Notes: generated from the sequence alone by a model not told the origin. Shown: positions 6,649 through 14,179, counted from the first letter of the stretch. The stretch is 37,548 nucleotides of DNA from an uncultured bacterium (GCA_902779865.1 CACZDG010000040.1:1-37548), one strand, 5' to 3'. Numbers and translations are program-made.

Positions 6649-7277
6649 TTCGCGTAAGGACGATAGAGCAGGATTGGGCGGTTCGCGTTCAGCGTGAATG
6701 AATCGCCCGTTGTGCGGTTGAGTGTGCCGCGCCAGAGCTGCGTAAGGTCAATTCCGTCAAGCGGCCATTCAAGTCCGTGCGAGGAAACATGAGTGAAGGG
6801 CGATGGCGCAAAAACGGAAATTGCATCGCCTGCGCGGCACTGGAAAGTCATTTCGCCGCGCACTGCCGTGAATGTGCCGGAGTTGGTGAGGATTGAAGTA
6901 TCAGGGATTTTTTCCGTGAAGTCCAAGAGGTGGAAGATGTTTGCGAGCGCGTGGTCTTCGCGCAGGCCTGTTGCGCCGACGATTCTTACTGAGAGTTTTC
7001 CGCCGCCGGTGCGCGGAAGGGACTTAATGAACCGGAAAGCCTTGCAGAGGTCGTTCGTATCCTGCTCGCCGTCGAATATGAAGCGAGGCCCGAGCGTGGT
7101 GCGTTCGTCTAGGGCAAGGGAATCGCCGTCGCCCACGACGTAGTCGGGAAGGCGTCCGATTTCACGGGCGGACGCAAACGCGCCGTCGCACGCCACAAAC
7201 ACGTCCGCCCCCGCGATCGCGGAAAGCGGCGCCGCGTGGCGGGGGCGTTCACCGTTTGCCAGGATCGTGACAAGCAC
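6645..7277 (-). CDS. thiN: Thiamine pyrophosphokinase
   Basis: A 210-residue cytoplasmic enzyme that transfers pyrophosphate from ATP to thiamine to give thiamine diphosphate. Family motifs are all seen: VACDGAFA, DYVVGDGDS, GEQDTNDLCKA and GATGLREDHALAN in the catalytic domain, followed by a C-terminal thiamine-binding beta domain (GDAISVFAPSP, GLEWPLDGIDL). Start is GTG at 7277, with GAGGTG 6 nt upstream lying inside the last codons of tadB. The 2-nt gap from tadB makes it the last gene of the pilus operon, a position with no functional logic that I can see. Its 3' end overlaps doc by 4 nt. Confidence 0.9.
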   Translation of the reverse strand: MLVTILANGERPRHAAPLSAIAGADVFVACDGAFASAREIGRLPDYVVGDGDSLALDERTTLGPRFIFDGEQDTNDLCKAFRFIKSLPRTGGGKLSVRIVGATGLREDHALANIFHLLDFTEKIPDTSILTNSGTFTAVRGEMTFQCRAGDAISVFAPSPFTHVSSHGLEWPLDGIDLTQLWRGTLNRTTGDSFTLNANRPILLYRPYAN

Positions 7278-7279
7278 CG

Positions 7280-8170
7280 TTACACCTCGATCTTAATGAT
7301 CTTGCGGATTATGAGCCATCCGAGGAGCACGAGCGCAAGCGTGATTCCCACGCAGACGGCGCCCTTGAAAGACATCAGGAACGGTTTCATCGTCGATGGC
7401 TTGAGAATGGTCATCGCGACTCCAAGCACGAGCGGCATACACGAAACGATGATACCCTGCAACCGGCCTTGCGCGGTGAGGGCGCGTACGCGGCGTTCAA
7501 TGCGCATTCGCCCCCGGATGGTTTCGGAGATTCTGTCGAAGATGTCCGTGAGGTTGCCGCCGGTGCGGCGGGAGATGTCGATGGAAGTGCAGACGAGCGT
7601 CAGGTCGTCCGAACCCACGCGGGAGTCAAGCGACGCGAGGGCTTCGTCGAAGCTCATGCCCACGCGCATCTGCTGCAGGAACACGCTGAACTCCTGGGCG
7701 ATCGGTTTCTCTCCCGTGGAGACAACGCTCTCGAACGCCTGGTTCATCGAGAAACCAGCACGGAGGGCGTTGGACATCGTGCCGAGTGCGTCCACCAGCT
7801 GTTCGTTGAACTTGATGCGGCGGCGGTTGCGCAGGAACTGCACGTATTTGCTGGGGAGCGTGAAGACGAATCCGCCTGCAAGGAGTCCAAGAACCACGCC
7901 CGCAGCCGTGGATGCGATGCTCGTGAAGCTAAAGAGCGGGATGAAGAAAAGGAAGAAGGCGGCGAGCGCGGCGATGCGGCCAAGGCGGGCTATCTTCGCG
8001 GGCGAGATGAACATGAACACGTCCTCGAACTGCCTTGACGTCTCCGCGCCCATCGTGCGCGAATACGTGCCCGCGCTCTCGTTCAGCGCGTTTACGAACG
8101 TAAGCGCGAAACCGAAAAAGGCACAGCCGACGGTGGCGATCGTCACCCAGAATAGCACGTGCGGATTCAT
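7280..8170 (-). CDS. tadB: Tad pilus inner-membrane platform protein TadB (T2SSF domain)
   Basis: A 296-residue polytopic protein of the type II secretion F family that forms the inner-membrane platform driven by the TadA ATPase. Hydrophobic segments lie near residues 5-28, 65-105 (two helices) and 235-290 (two helices). The cytoplasmic T2SSF domain lies between, with FNEQLVDALGTMSNALRAGFS, FLQQMRVGMSFDEALASL, SRRTGGNLTDIFDRISETI and RGRMRIERRVRALTAQGR. The ATG overlaps the tadA stop as ATGA. Typical Tad loci carry both TadB and TadC; only one is here. The SRRTGGNL and IRxRxxxERRVRALTAQ motifs fit TadB better than TadC. Confidence 0.9.
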   Translation of the reverse strand: MNPHVLFWVTIATVGCAFFGFALTFVNALNESAGTYSRTMGAETSRQFEDVFMFISPAKIARLGRIAALAAFFLFFIPLFSFTSIASTAAGVVLGLLAGGFVFTLPSKYVQFLRNRRRIKFNEQLVDALGTMSNALRAGFSMNQAFESVVSTGEKPIAQEFSVFLQQMRVGMSFDEALASLDSRVGSDDLTLVCTSIDISRRTGGNLTDIFDRISETIRGRMRIERRVRALTAQGRLQGIIVSCMPLVLGVAMTILKPSTMKPFLMSFKGAVCVGITLALVLLGWLIIRKIIKIEV

Positions 8171-9876
8171 TCGCGGCCAATCCTTTCAAGGCGCACTTCG
8201 CGGTTCTGGTTCGGGTCGAACATGGCGGGGTCGAGATTGAGTCCGCGGCTGCGCAGGTGTTCGTAGAACGTTGGCACTGCGCCGGTTGGGCGGAATACGC
8301 CAGTCACCTTGCCGTTTTCATCTATGCCGGTCTGTCTGAATGAGAAGATGTCCTGCATCACGATCTGCTGTCCTTCAAGCCCCGTCACCTCGGATATTGC
8401 CACCACCTTGCGGCTGCCGTCTGAAAGTCGCGACTCGTGGATCACGATATCGACCGCACTCGCTATCTGTTCGCGGATTGCGCGGGAAGGAAGTTCCATG
8501 CCGCTCATAAGCACCATCGTCTCGAGACGCGAGATCACGTCGCGTGGGGAGTTGGCGTGGACGGTCGTGAGTGAACCGTCGTGTCCGGTGTTCATGGCCT
8601 GGAGCATGTCGAGGGCCTCGCCGCCGCGGCATTCGCCCACGATGATGCGGTCAGGGCGCATTCGCAGGCAGTTCTTCACGAGGTCGCGGATTGTCACCGC
8701 GCCTCGTCCCTCGATGTTCGGCGGACGCGCCTCGAGTCGCACGACATGCGGCTGGACGAGGCGCAGTTCCGCTGCGTCTTCCACCGTCACGATGCGCTCA
8801 CCGTGCGGGATGAAACCTGAAAGGAGGTTGAGAAGGGTGGTCTTGCCTGAACCCGTTCCGCCGGCGACGATGATGTTCTTGCGCATTATCACGCAGGCCT
8901 TCATGAACTCGGCGGCGTTGCGCGTCCACGTGCCGAACCTGATGAAGTCATCTACGGTGAGAGTCTTCTTCGCGAACTTTCGTATGGTCACGGTGGGGCC
9001 GGTGAGCGAGAGCGGTGGGATGATCGCGTTCACGCGGCTGCCGTCCGCAAGACGGGCGTCCACGTAAGGCTGCGACTCGTCGATGCGCCGTCCGATGGGC
9101 GAGACAATGCGTTCGATTATGGCCATGACGCTTGCGTCGTCGAGGAACTGGAGGTCTGTGAGCTGGAGCTTGCCCCCGCGTTCCACGTAAACGCGGCTCG
9201 GGCCATTCACCATGATTTCAGTCACGGACTCGTCTGCAAGCAGGTCTTCAAGCGGGCCGAGGCGTATAGCCTCGTTGAAGACATCGCGCTCAATTGCTGC
9301 GGCCTCGATGCCTTTTGGCAGTTTGCCGGCGAGTCGCACCTGTTCGACGATTTCGTGGATTTTGTCCGTTGCCTGTTTCTCGAGTCCGGCTTTGTCCACG
9401 CCTGCCACGGTGAGCCGCTTGATGTCAAGGCGCGATATGAGCTCCTTTTGAATTTGTTCCTTCACCTGGCGGCGAACGGCGGCCATCGGGTCATGTTGCT
9501 GATGCTGCGGTTCTTCGTCCAGCAACGCGGAGTCATGCCTTGGCGCTTCCGGTTCCTGTGCTTCCTCTTCGGGCTCTTCTTCTGCCGGCGCCACGCGCAA
9601 CATCACCTCGCCTATCTGCACAACGGCGTCCGGGCGAAGTGCCACGGGGTCGTCAATGGGCGAACCGTTTACGAACGTGCCGTTAGCGCTGTGCAAATCC
9701 TGCAACGATGCGGAACCGTCGCGTAGAAGAAGGAGCGCATGGCGTTCGGATACGTCAGGGTACGGCAGCTGGATGGGGCACGCTTGGCCACGGCCGATGA
9801 TGTACGTGCCGTCTTCCATGCTGTACCGCGAGGCTGATCCTTCGCCGGGCTTTATGATATCCAGTGTAAATGCCAT
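8167..9876 (-). CDS. tadA: FHA-TadA (CpaF) fusion: Tad pilus assembly ATPase with N-terminal forkhead-associated domain
   Basis: A 569-residue protein. Residues about 20-95 form an FHA phosphothreonine-binding domain (YIIGRGQ, SERHALLLL, LHSANGTFVNG). Then comes an acidic, glutamine-rich linker (about 96-130). The rest is a full CpaF-type secretion ATPase: N-terminal domain (LLADESVTEIMVNGPSRVYVE), Walker A GGTGSGKTT at 339-347, VTVEDAAELRL (Asp box), RPDRIIVGECRGGEALDML (Walker B) and TGHDGSLTTVHANS (His box). The hexamer powers assembly and retraction of the Flp pilus. The FHA fusion suggests control by Ser/Thr phosphorylation, which is inference. It starts 1 nt after cpaB and overlaps tadB by 4 nt. 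Confidence 0.93.
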   Translation of the reverse strand: MAFTLDIIKPGEGSASRYSMEDGTYIIGRGQACPIQLPYPDVSERHALLLLRDGSASLQDLHSANGTFVNGSPIDDPVALRPDAVVQIGEVMLRVAPAEEEPEEEAQEPEAPRHDSALLDEEPQHQQHDPMAAVRRQVKEQIQKELISRLDIKRLTVAGVDKAGLEKQATDKIHEIVEQVRLAGKLPKGIEAAAIERDVFNEAIRLGPLEDLLADESVTEIMVNGPSRVYVERGGKLQLTDLQFLDDASVMAIIERIVSPIGRRIDESQPYVDARLADGSRVNAIIPPLSLTGPTVTIRKFAKKTLTVDDFIRFGTWTRNAAEFMKACVIMRKNIIVAGGTGSGKTTLLNLLSGFIPHGERIVTVEDAAELRLVQPHVVRLEARPPNIEGRGAVTIRDLVKNCLRMRPDRIIVGECRGGEALDMLQAMNTGHDGSLTTVHANSPRDVISRLETMVLMSGMELPSRAIREQIASAVDIVIHESRLSDGSRKVVAISEVTGLEGQQIVMQDIFSFRQTGIDENGKVTGVFRPTGAVPTFYEHLRSRGLNLDPAMFDPNQNREVRLERIGRE

Positions 9877-9877
9877 T

Positions 9878-10702
9878 TCAGCGTCCTCCCAAAACTTCGC
9901 TCTGGCGCTTCATGTTGAGTTCCTCGATCTCCGATTTGATCTTCGAGAAGTCAACCTGCGGAAGCTCTTTTTCGTAGTAGGTGTCGTTGCGGTTCCGCAG
10001 CGATAGCGCGATGCGTCCCTTGATCTGCTCCGCGAACACCAGCATTTCCGCCTCGCGCGGAGTCACTTCGAGCGTGACCGTTGCGTATGAACCTGCGCTG
10101 AACGGGTCGTTGCGCACCACTGAGGATTTCGACGTCTCCTTGCCGGTCGCAAGCACGAGGACGTTTTGGAGGATCGTGCAGGTGACGATTTCCTGGATGG
10201 TCGTGCGTCCATCCTCCGCAAGTTTTGGGAAGGAGAACGACGCAATGACATCCACATGGTCGTTTGGCTTCACCATTCCGCTAACGGCGGCCGCTCCTGA
10301 GCAGTTTATGGAGACGGCACGCATCTTCTTGCGGATGTCTGCCGCAAGGCCGCCGCTGGTGGGGTGCCCGCCTTCGAGATCCGCCCAGAAGAGTATGTCC
10401 CCCTTGGCGTGGCCGTTGAGTATCTTGCGGTTGAGTGCGTCGTAGTAATTCTCAAGCGTGAGCGCCTGGCCGCGAAGTCCGTTCTTCGGAACCGTGATCT
10501 TGCCGATGTCTTCCTTCGTCAGGACGGTTCCGCTCGGGACGTCGCGCTTGAAGCACAGGGCTTCGATTGTATCGTGCCTCTTTAGGAAGTCCGCCTTCAG
10601 TTGCTGCACTTCGGCGTCCTTTGCGGCCAGGTAGGTGCGCGTGAGGAACGCTGCCAGAAGGCCGACCACGATGGATACTATCAATATGATTTTCTGTTGC
10701 AT
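9878..10702 (-). CDS. cpaB: Flp pilus assembly protein CpaB/RcpC
   Basis: A 274-residue periplasmic protein anchored by one N-terminal helix (MQQKIILIVSIVVGLLAAF). A SAF-like domain follows (FKRDVPSGTVLTKEDIGKI ... ILNGHAKGDILFWADLEG), then the RcpC/CpaB domain (VKPNDHVDVIASFSF, TCTILQNVLVLATG, VTLEVTPREAEMLVFAEQ). In other Tad systems CpaB connects the secretin to the inner-membrane machinery. I chose ATG 10702 because CGGAG lies 7 nt upstream and the signal anchor then starts directly; an upstream in-frame ATG at 10741 would overlap the preceding gene. No secretin gene (CpaC/RcpA) is in this window, so the locus is split. Confidence 0.9.
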   Translation of the reverse strand: MQQKIILIVSIVVGLLAAFLTRTYLAAKDAEVQQLKADFLKRHDTIEALCFKRDVPSGTVLTKEDIGKITVPKNGLRGQALTLENYYDALNRKILNGHAKGDILFWADLEGGHPTSGGLAADIRKKMRAVSINCSGAAAVSGMVKPNDHVDVIASFSFPKLAEDGRTTIQEIVTCTILQNVLVLATGKETSKSSVVRNDPFSAGSYATVTLEVTPREAEMLVFAEQIKGRIALSLRNRNDTYYEKELPQVDFSKIKSEIEELNMKRQSEVLGGR

Positions 10703-10718
10703 GGTTAACTCCGTTTCA

Positions 10719-11069
10719 TCATAAAACTCCGCGCCGGACAAGCTCCGTTACGGCGACGCCGTCGGGGAGGTCCTCGGCGAGAACCGCCGCGAGGTCTCCG
10801 TCTCGCAGCATCAACTTGAATGTGGGCGTGCAGACTGGTGCTGAAGTCCACCCTTCCGCCCTGTATTCCGCCTCGCGGGCGGACGCGGCGGACTCCGCCG
10901 TGCCTGACGCGCGCCACGTATTTACGGAGGTGCGCCCTCCGGAAATTTCCGTTTGCCAACCGCCGCTTGGCGCGGTCGGCTGCGCCGTGCGCATGAACAC
11001 CCATCCAGCCGAACCGACGGCGGCGAATGCGAGAAGGGCGGCGAACGCCAGTTTTCGCGTATGCGTCAT
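10719..11069 (-). CDS. Small membrane-anchored protein of the Tad operon, function unknown
   Basis: A 116-residue protein not recognised by sequence. It has one N-terminal hydrophobic segment (LAFAALLAFAAVGSAGWVFM), then a Ser/Ala/Gly-rich stretch (residues about 30-75) and a C-terminal part (TFKLMLRDGDLAAVLAEDL) that may be a small folded domain. The ATG overlaps the preceding tadE-like stop as ATGA, and cpaB begins 16 nt after its end, so it belongs to the pilus operon. A role in pilus assembly is only inferred from position. Confidence 0.7.
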   Translation of the reverse strand: MTHTRKLAFAALLAFAAVGSAGWVFMRTAQPTAPSGGWQTEISGGRTSVNTWRASGTAESAASAREAEYRAEGWTSAPVCTPTFKLMLRDGDLAAVLAEDLPDGVAVTELVRRGVL

Positions 11070-11515
11070 GGCAGCGCCTCCGTCGCAGAGAATTCAGGAA
11101 TCGTCATAAGCGGCATATAGCATTCCTCCATTCCTTTAAACGACGTCTTCCCCTCGAAATCCCAGTACAATTGCTTCGCGAGGGGATCAAGTTGTACTGA
11201 AAAAGTCTGCTTTATCATGCTAAACTCCAAAGGACGTTCGGTCGCATCCGTGAATCTTGCGTCTGGAGCAACTGGCGCTACTTCCGGTTCCAAGAGAACT
11301 TCGTCGAGGTGCGGAATCGGCCTGCCGTCCGACGTGCCAGCCATCATCGACTGCGCTTCGTAACCCGACTGGCACCTCGCCATGGACTGCAACCGCATCG
11401 ACTTCGGTATGATTTCGCCGAAAGAGAGAAGTCCGCTTAAGACAAGCATCAACAACAGCAAGCCAATGGCCATTTCAATCATGGCCTGTCCGCGTCTTGA
11501 AGTTTCAGTGCGCAA
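11066..11515 (-). CDS. TadE-like pseudopilin (second copy)
   Basis: A 149-residue protein with a class III prepilin-type N-terminus: a short basic leader ending RRG, then QAMIEMAIGLLLLMLVLSG, with Glu at mature position 5 as in TadE/Flp proteins, and one transmembrane helix. The rest is a soluble domain of unknown fold. I place the start at TTG 11515: it has GGAGGG 7 nt upstream and gives a 9-residue leader like those of the two Flp pilins. The next ATG (11482) would start after the cleavage site. It overlaps the tadG-like gene by 11 nt and the next gene by 4 nt. TadE-type pseudopilins are minor components needed for pilus assembly. Confidence 0.8.
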   Translation of the reverse strand: MRTETSRRGQAMIEMAIGLLLLMLVLSGLLSFGEIIPKSMRLQSMARCQSGYEAQSMMAGTSDGRPIPHLDEVLLEPEVAPVAPDARFTDATERPLEFSMIKQTFSVQLDPLAKQLYWDFEGKTSFKGMEECYMPLMTIPEFSATEALP

Positions 11516-12938
11516 GTCTCGTCCCTCCTTTTGGCATGCTGCCCCCGCCTGTCGGACGGCGGCACTGCTCGTCGCCGTTCTTGTCAAGCCACTCCATGCC
11601 GGCTTTGCGGAAGTCGGGATCCTCCCATTTCTTGAGGATGGCGCAGTATCGGCATCCATCGACGTGCTTGACGGAACTCGGCGGCTCAATGTGGTCGCGC
11701 GTGTGGTTGACCCATTGGCGGTCGGCCATGCCAAGGCGCGATTCGGAGAACGCCGCGAGCATCACGAGGCGCACGTCGGTGAACGCTGGCGTGACGAGGG
11801 GGAACTCGCCGTCCCATGTGACCGTGCGTTCGTTTATTGAACCGAAAGGCTTTGCGGCGGCGGTCCACACGTTGCGGCGGCGTCCTACGCTTGGCGTCAA
11901 CGGATCGAGGTACTGATACACCCGCGTCGCGGCAAACGCTCCCTGCACGTTGAACTTGTCCTTCACGTCAGAGACAATCGGCAGCCGAGCCTCGTTCGAT
12001 TGGTGCAGCCGGTCCCACTTATGCCATTCGCCGTTGTAAACCATCCACGAGAGCGAAACGTCGTTTATCACCTTGCATTGCCGCAGTGAGAATTCGGTCA
12101 CGCCTTTACAGCCGTTGCGCTCCGCGAGTTCCAGTACGGCGTTGATTACGGCCTGTTCCCTCCAGTTGTCCGTGAGGCAGGCCAGTGAGCCGTATGTAGT
12201 CGTGACGTCCACGCCGAAGAACTCGGAATTCTCCGGCGAACCGATGCCGCCCTCCGGAATCGAGCCCCACCCGGAGAAATGTTTGAGGAAGTCGTACATT
12301 CCATAGTGCAGGTAGAACCAGCACCAGTCCGAACCGTCCACCGCCGCGTAGAAAGCCTTGTTGTAGAGCGGGTGGTTGGAGGATATGGCGAAGTTGAAGA
12401 ACTGCGCGTTATCTGCGCCCGCGTACACGCCATCTGCCGCCGCGCCGTGCAGCATCGTTGCGTAGTCCTGCGCCTTAAACGGCCATAACTCCGTGCCGGG
12501 AATCATGGCCGCACGGGTTATGCATTCTGCAACGAGCGCCTCCATGTCGGGATCGGGCGTCTCAATGCCGTTCTTGACGACTGCGCGCTGCGCTGCGTAG
12601 AAACCCATTAGCGGCCCCGCGAACGCCAGACGCTGTTGAAGGGCGGTTATGCGGGTGCATGTCTCCTTTGCGGCCCTGTGCTGCACCGGGTTGAAATCGG
12701 GGTCGCCTGCGACGCACAGGGCCTCTATCTTCGCGAGGTTGAGCGCGCCGATGGCGTTGAGCGTGATTCCCTGCCAGCGGGCTGCGGCGAGGGCTGCGGC
12801 GTCGCCGGCGTTTTGAAGGCGGTTCTTTCTGTGGGAGGCGAGGAATGTATCGACGCTCACGAGCGTGAGGAACACGAGGCCCAGCAACATGAACGTAAGG
12901 ACCAGCGCGATTTGTCCGCTCTGTGGTGCCGTCTTCAT
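11505..12938 (-). CDS. TadG-like pilus assembly protein (TadE/G-like N-terminal domain, PF13400 type)
   Basis: A 477-residue protein. Its N-terminus MKTAPQSG-QIALVLTFMLLG, followed by the helix and LQNAGDAAALAAARWQG, is the Putative Flp pilus-assembly TadE/G-like signature. The remaining 420 residues are a large exported domain rich in Trp, Tyr and Cys (for example DGSDWCWFYLHYGMYDFLKH, VDGCRYCAILKKW). I do not recognise it, and it lacks an obvious von Willebrand MIDAS motif found in many TadG proteins. At least eight cysteines suggest disulphides in the periplasm. It sits 7 nt after the first tadE-like gene. Identity is based on the N-terminal domain and the locus; the C-terminal domain is uncharacterised. 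Confidence 0.8.
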   Translation of the reverse strand: MKTAPQSGQIALVLTFMLLGLVFLTLVSVDTFLASHRKNRLQNAGDAAALAAARWQGITLNAIGALNLAKIEALCVAGDPDFNPVQHRAAKETCTRITALQQRLAFAGPLMGFYAAQRAVVKNGIETPDPDMEALVAECITRAAMIPGTELWPFKAQDYATMLHGAAADGVYAGADNAQFFNFAISSNHPLYNKAFYAAVDGSDWCWFYLHYGMYDFLKHFSGWGSIPEGGIGSPENSEFFGVDVTTTYGSLACLTDNWREQAVINAVLELAERNGCKGVTEFSLRQCKVINDVSLSWMVYNGEWHKWDRLHQSNEARLPIVSDVKDKFNVQGAFAATRVYQYLDPLTPSVGRRRNVWTAAAKPFGSINERTVTWDGEFPLVTPAFTDVRLVMLAAFSESRLGMADRQWVNHTRDHIEPPSSVKHVDGCRYCAILKKWEDPDFRKAGMEWLDKNGDEQCRRPTGGGSMPKGGTRLAH

Positions 12939-12945
12939 CGCGTAG

Positions 12946-13515
12946 CTATTTCATGTAGAACGGGTAGTGGTTTTCGATTGACGCCTCGCCGGTTACCGTG
13001 CGCAGGTCGTGGTCCTGGTCGGGATCGTCCGCGAAACCGTACAGCGGGCGGCGTTGCCACACGTGCAGGCGAAGTTCGGCGTTGTCGTCCTTCGGTTCGT
13101 CTGCCGACCAGCCCAGCTTGTCGAAATCCCATAGCTCGAAGTCGAGGATGCCCTTGGCGTCGGCTTCGTACTCGGTTTCGAGGTAGCTTCCCATCCTGCT
13201 CACGATTGCGCCGATGGAGAGGTCGTCGCCCTCAAGCGTCTTGCTGCGGCACTCGCCGGCGACGCCGGCCGTCGCCACGCGCACGGTCTTCGTGACCATG
13301 AAGTCGTTGAACCCCACGGCGCGTGCGCGCGCCGCACGTGCGGCTGCGTAGTCAACAACCGTGCGTGCGTTGAGAAGGTTGGCGTATTCGTACACGAGGA
13401 AGAACACAATACAGAGAAAGAACATGACGACGACCGTCTCGATCATCGACTGTCCGTTCCGCCTACCTTGCCGCATGACGGCGTCGGCGCGGAATCGCGC
13501 CGAACAAAACATCAT
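12946..13515 (-). CDS. tadE: TadE-like pseudopilin (first copy)
   Basis: A 189-residue protein with leader ...MRQGRRNG, then QSMIETVVVMFFLCIVFFLV (Glu at mature position 5), the transmembrane helix, and NLLNARTVVDYAAARAARARA, typical of TadE. The C-terminal 100 residues form a soluble domain rich in Asp and Trp. The ATG at 13515 overlaps the upstream pilin stop as ATGA and is given here. An in-frame ATG at 13476 would shorten the leader to 8 residues, matching the 8-9 residue leaders of the neighbouring prepilins, but has no ribosome binding site. Confidence 0.85.
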   Translation of the reverse strand: MMFCSARFRADAVMRQGRRNGQSMIETVVVMFFLCIVFFLVYEYANLLNARTVVDYAAARAARARAVGFNDFMVTKTVRVATAGVAGECRSKTLEGDDLSIGAIVSRMGSYLETEYEADAKGILDFELWDFDKLGWSADEPKDDNAELRLHVWQRRPLYGFADDPDQDHDLRTVTGEASIENHYPFYMK

Positions 13516-13733
13516 TCGCCGATGTTCCTGATCGTGTTCTCGTCAATGGATTCGACTGCGCTCTTTGCCTTGTCGCCCTCCTCTGATGAGAGGGCTGAAG
13601 CCGCTCCTGCGACCTTCTTGCCGGCGGCGCGGCTGAAGTACGTGAACACCGCAATCAGTGAAATTGCGATCAGCGAGACGATGATGATGTACTCCACCAT
13701 CGTCTGTCCTTTTTTGCTCTTCCTTGCCTGCAT
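13512..13733 (-). CDS. flp: Flp-type pilin (second copy)
   Basis: A 73-residue type IVb pilin. The 9-residue basic leader MQARKSKKG is followed by mature QTMVEYIIIVSLIAISLIAV, with the Glu5-Tyr6 pair diagnostic of Flp pilins, then a Lys/Ala/Ser-rich C-terminus (AGKKVAGAASALSSEEGDK). Processing by a prepilin peptidase (TadV type, not in this window) after Gly9 would leave 64 residues. The ATG has AAGGAG 7 nt upstream. It is the second gene of the operon and larger than the first pilin, so it may be the main or an alternative subunit. Confidence 0.88.
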   Translation of the reverse strand: MQARKSKKGQTMVEYIIIVSLIAISLIAVFTYFSRAAGKKVAGAASALSSEEGDKAKSAVESIDENTIRNIGE

Positions 13734-13748
13734 TGAATGACTCCTTGT

Positions 13749-13907
13749 TTAGGGATATTCGCACGTCACGAACGTGGTCGTGCGCGTTGAGGACGCCTTC
13801 GCCGCGTCGATGAAGTGCATCAACGCGTAAATGACGCCCAGCAGCGCTACGAATACGATCACGTACTCCACCAGCGTCTGGCCGGCTTTTCCTTTCTGTG
13901 CGGACAT
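13749..13907 (-). CDS. flp: Flp-type pilin (first copy)
   Basis: A 52-residue type IVb pilin opening the Tad operon. Leader MSAQKGKAG (9 residues), cleavage before QTLVEYVIVFVALLGVIYAL with the Flp Glu5-Tyr6 motif, and a short C-terminus ending TTTFVTCEYP with one Cys. The mature form would have 43 residues. ATG 13907 is chosen because an extended -10 lies only 6 nt upstream, which excludes the longer in-frame start at 13985, and because the leader then matches the second pilin. There is no Shine-Dalgarno, so translation is probably leaderless. The adjacent pilin is a paralogue. Confidence 0.85.
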   Translation of the reverse strand: MSAQKGKAGQTLVEYVIVFVALLGVIYALMHFIDAAKASSTRTTTFVTCEYP

Positions 13908-13913
13908 GGCGTT

Positions 13914-13922
13914 AGTATAACA
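13914..13922 (-). promoter_or_regulatory. Extended -10 promoter of the Tad operon (leaderless)
   Basis: Minus strand TGT-TATACT, hexamer at 13919-13914. Six nucleotides separate it from the flp ATG at 13907, so the mRNA should begin at the start codon. No -35 hexamer is seen. It probably drives the ten-gene unit down to thiN. Confidence 0.6.
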
Positions 13923-14150
13923 TAATTCCGGGCGTGCGCACGTACGTGTGCGAAAAAAAAATTGAGAATTAGCAAACCGCTTCAAACGGTTTCACTTTAA
14001 CCCTATACTCGTTAGTTGAATGTCTCATTAAGCGACGTAATCTTTTAAAACTCTGCCTCTCTGCGCCTCTGCGTGATATATATCTGCGTGATATATAACG
14101 GAGTGCATGGAAAATGAAATGACGAATTTAGGTTAACTTGCAGATTGTCC
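13923..14150. other. Intergenic region between the Tad operon and the C39 peptidase gene, with a direct repeat
   Basis: AT-richer than its surroundings and without a plausible gene. It holds a weak inverted pair CGCAC/GTGCG around 13940-13950 followed by a nine-A tract. At 14069-14097 there are two copies of the 14-mer CTGCGTGATATATA separated by one base, each containing a TG-A-TATATA element resembling the window's extended -10 boxes. Just upstream is the low-complexity CTCTGCCTCTCTGCGCCTCT. Possible tandem promoters or a dispersed repeat; function unknown. Confidence 0.5.
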
Positions 14151-14179
14151 TTGCATTGAGAGTACGGATTTGGCATACT
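14151..14179 (+). promoter_or_regulatory. Candidate promoter of the C39 peptidase-kinase operon
   Basis: TTGCAT (14151-14156), a 17-nt spacer, then CATACT (14174-14179) preceded by TGG. This is a -35/-10 pair with an extended -10 feature, predicting a leader of about 98 nt before ATG 14284. Confidence 0.5.

Noticed and set aside
7236-8240. 334-codon open frame on the plus strand across thiN, tadB and tadA
   Set aside because: Antisense to three recognisable genes and compositionally abnormal.
13938-13962. Intrinsic terminator next to the nine-A tract upstream of the flp genes
   Set aside because: Arms are only 5 bp, and it sits upstream of the minus-strand operon where no transcript needs termination in the T-run direction.
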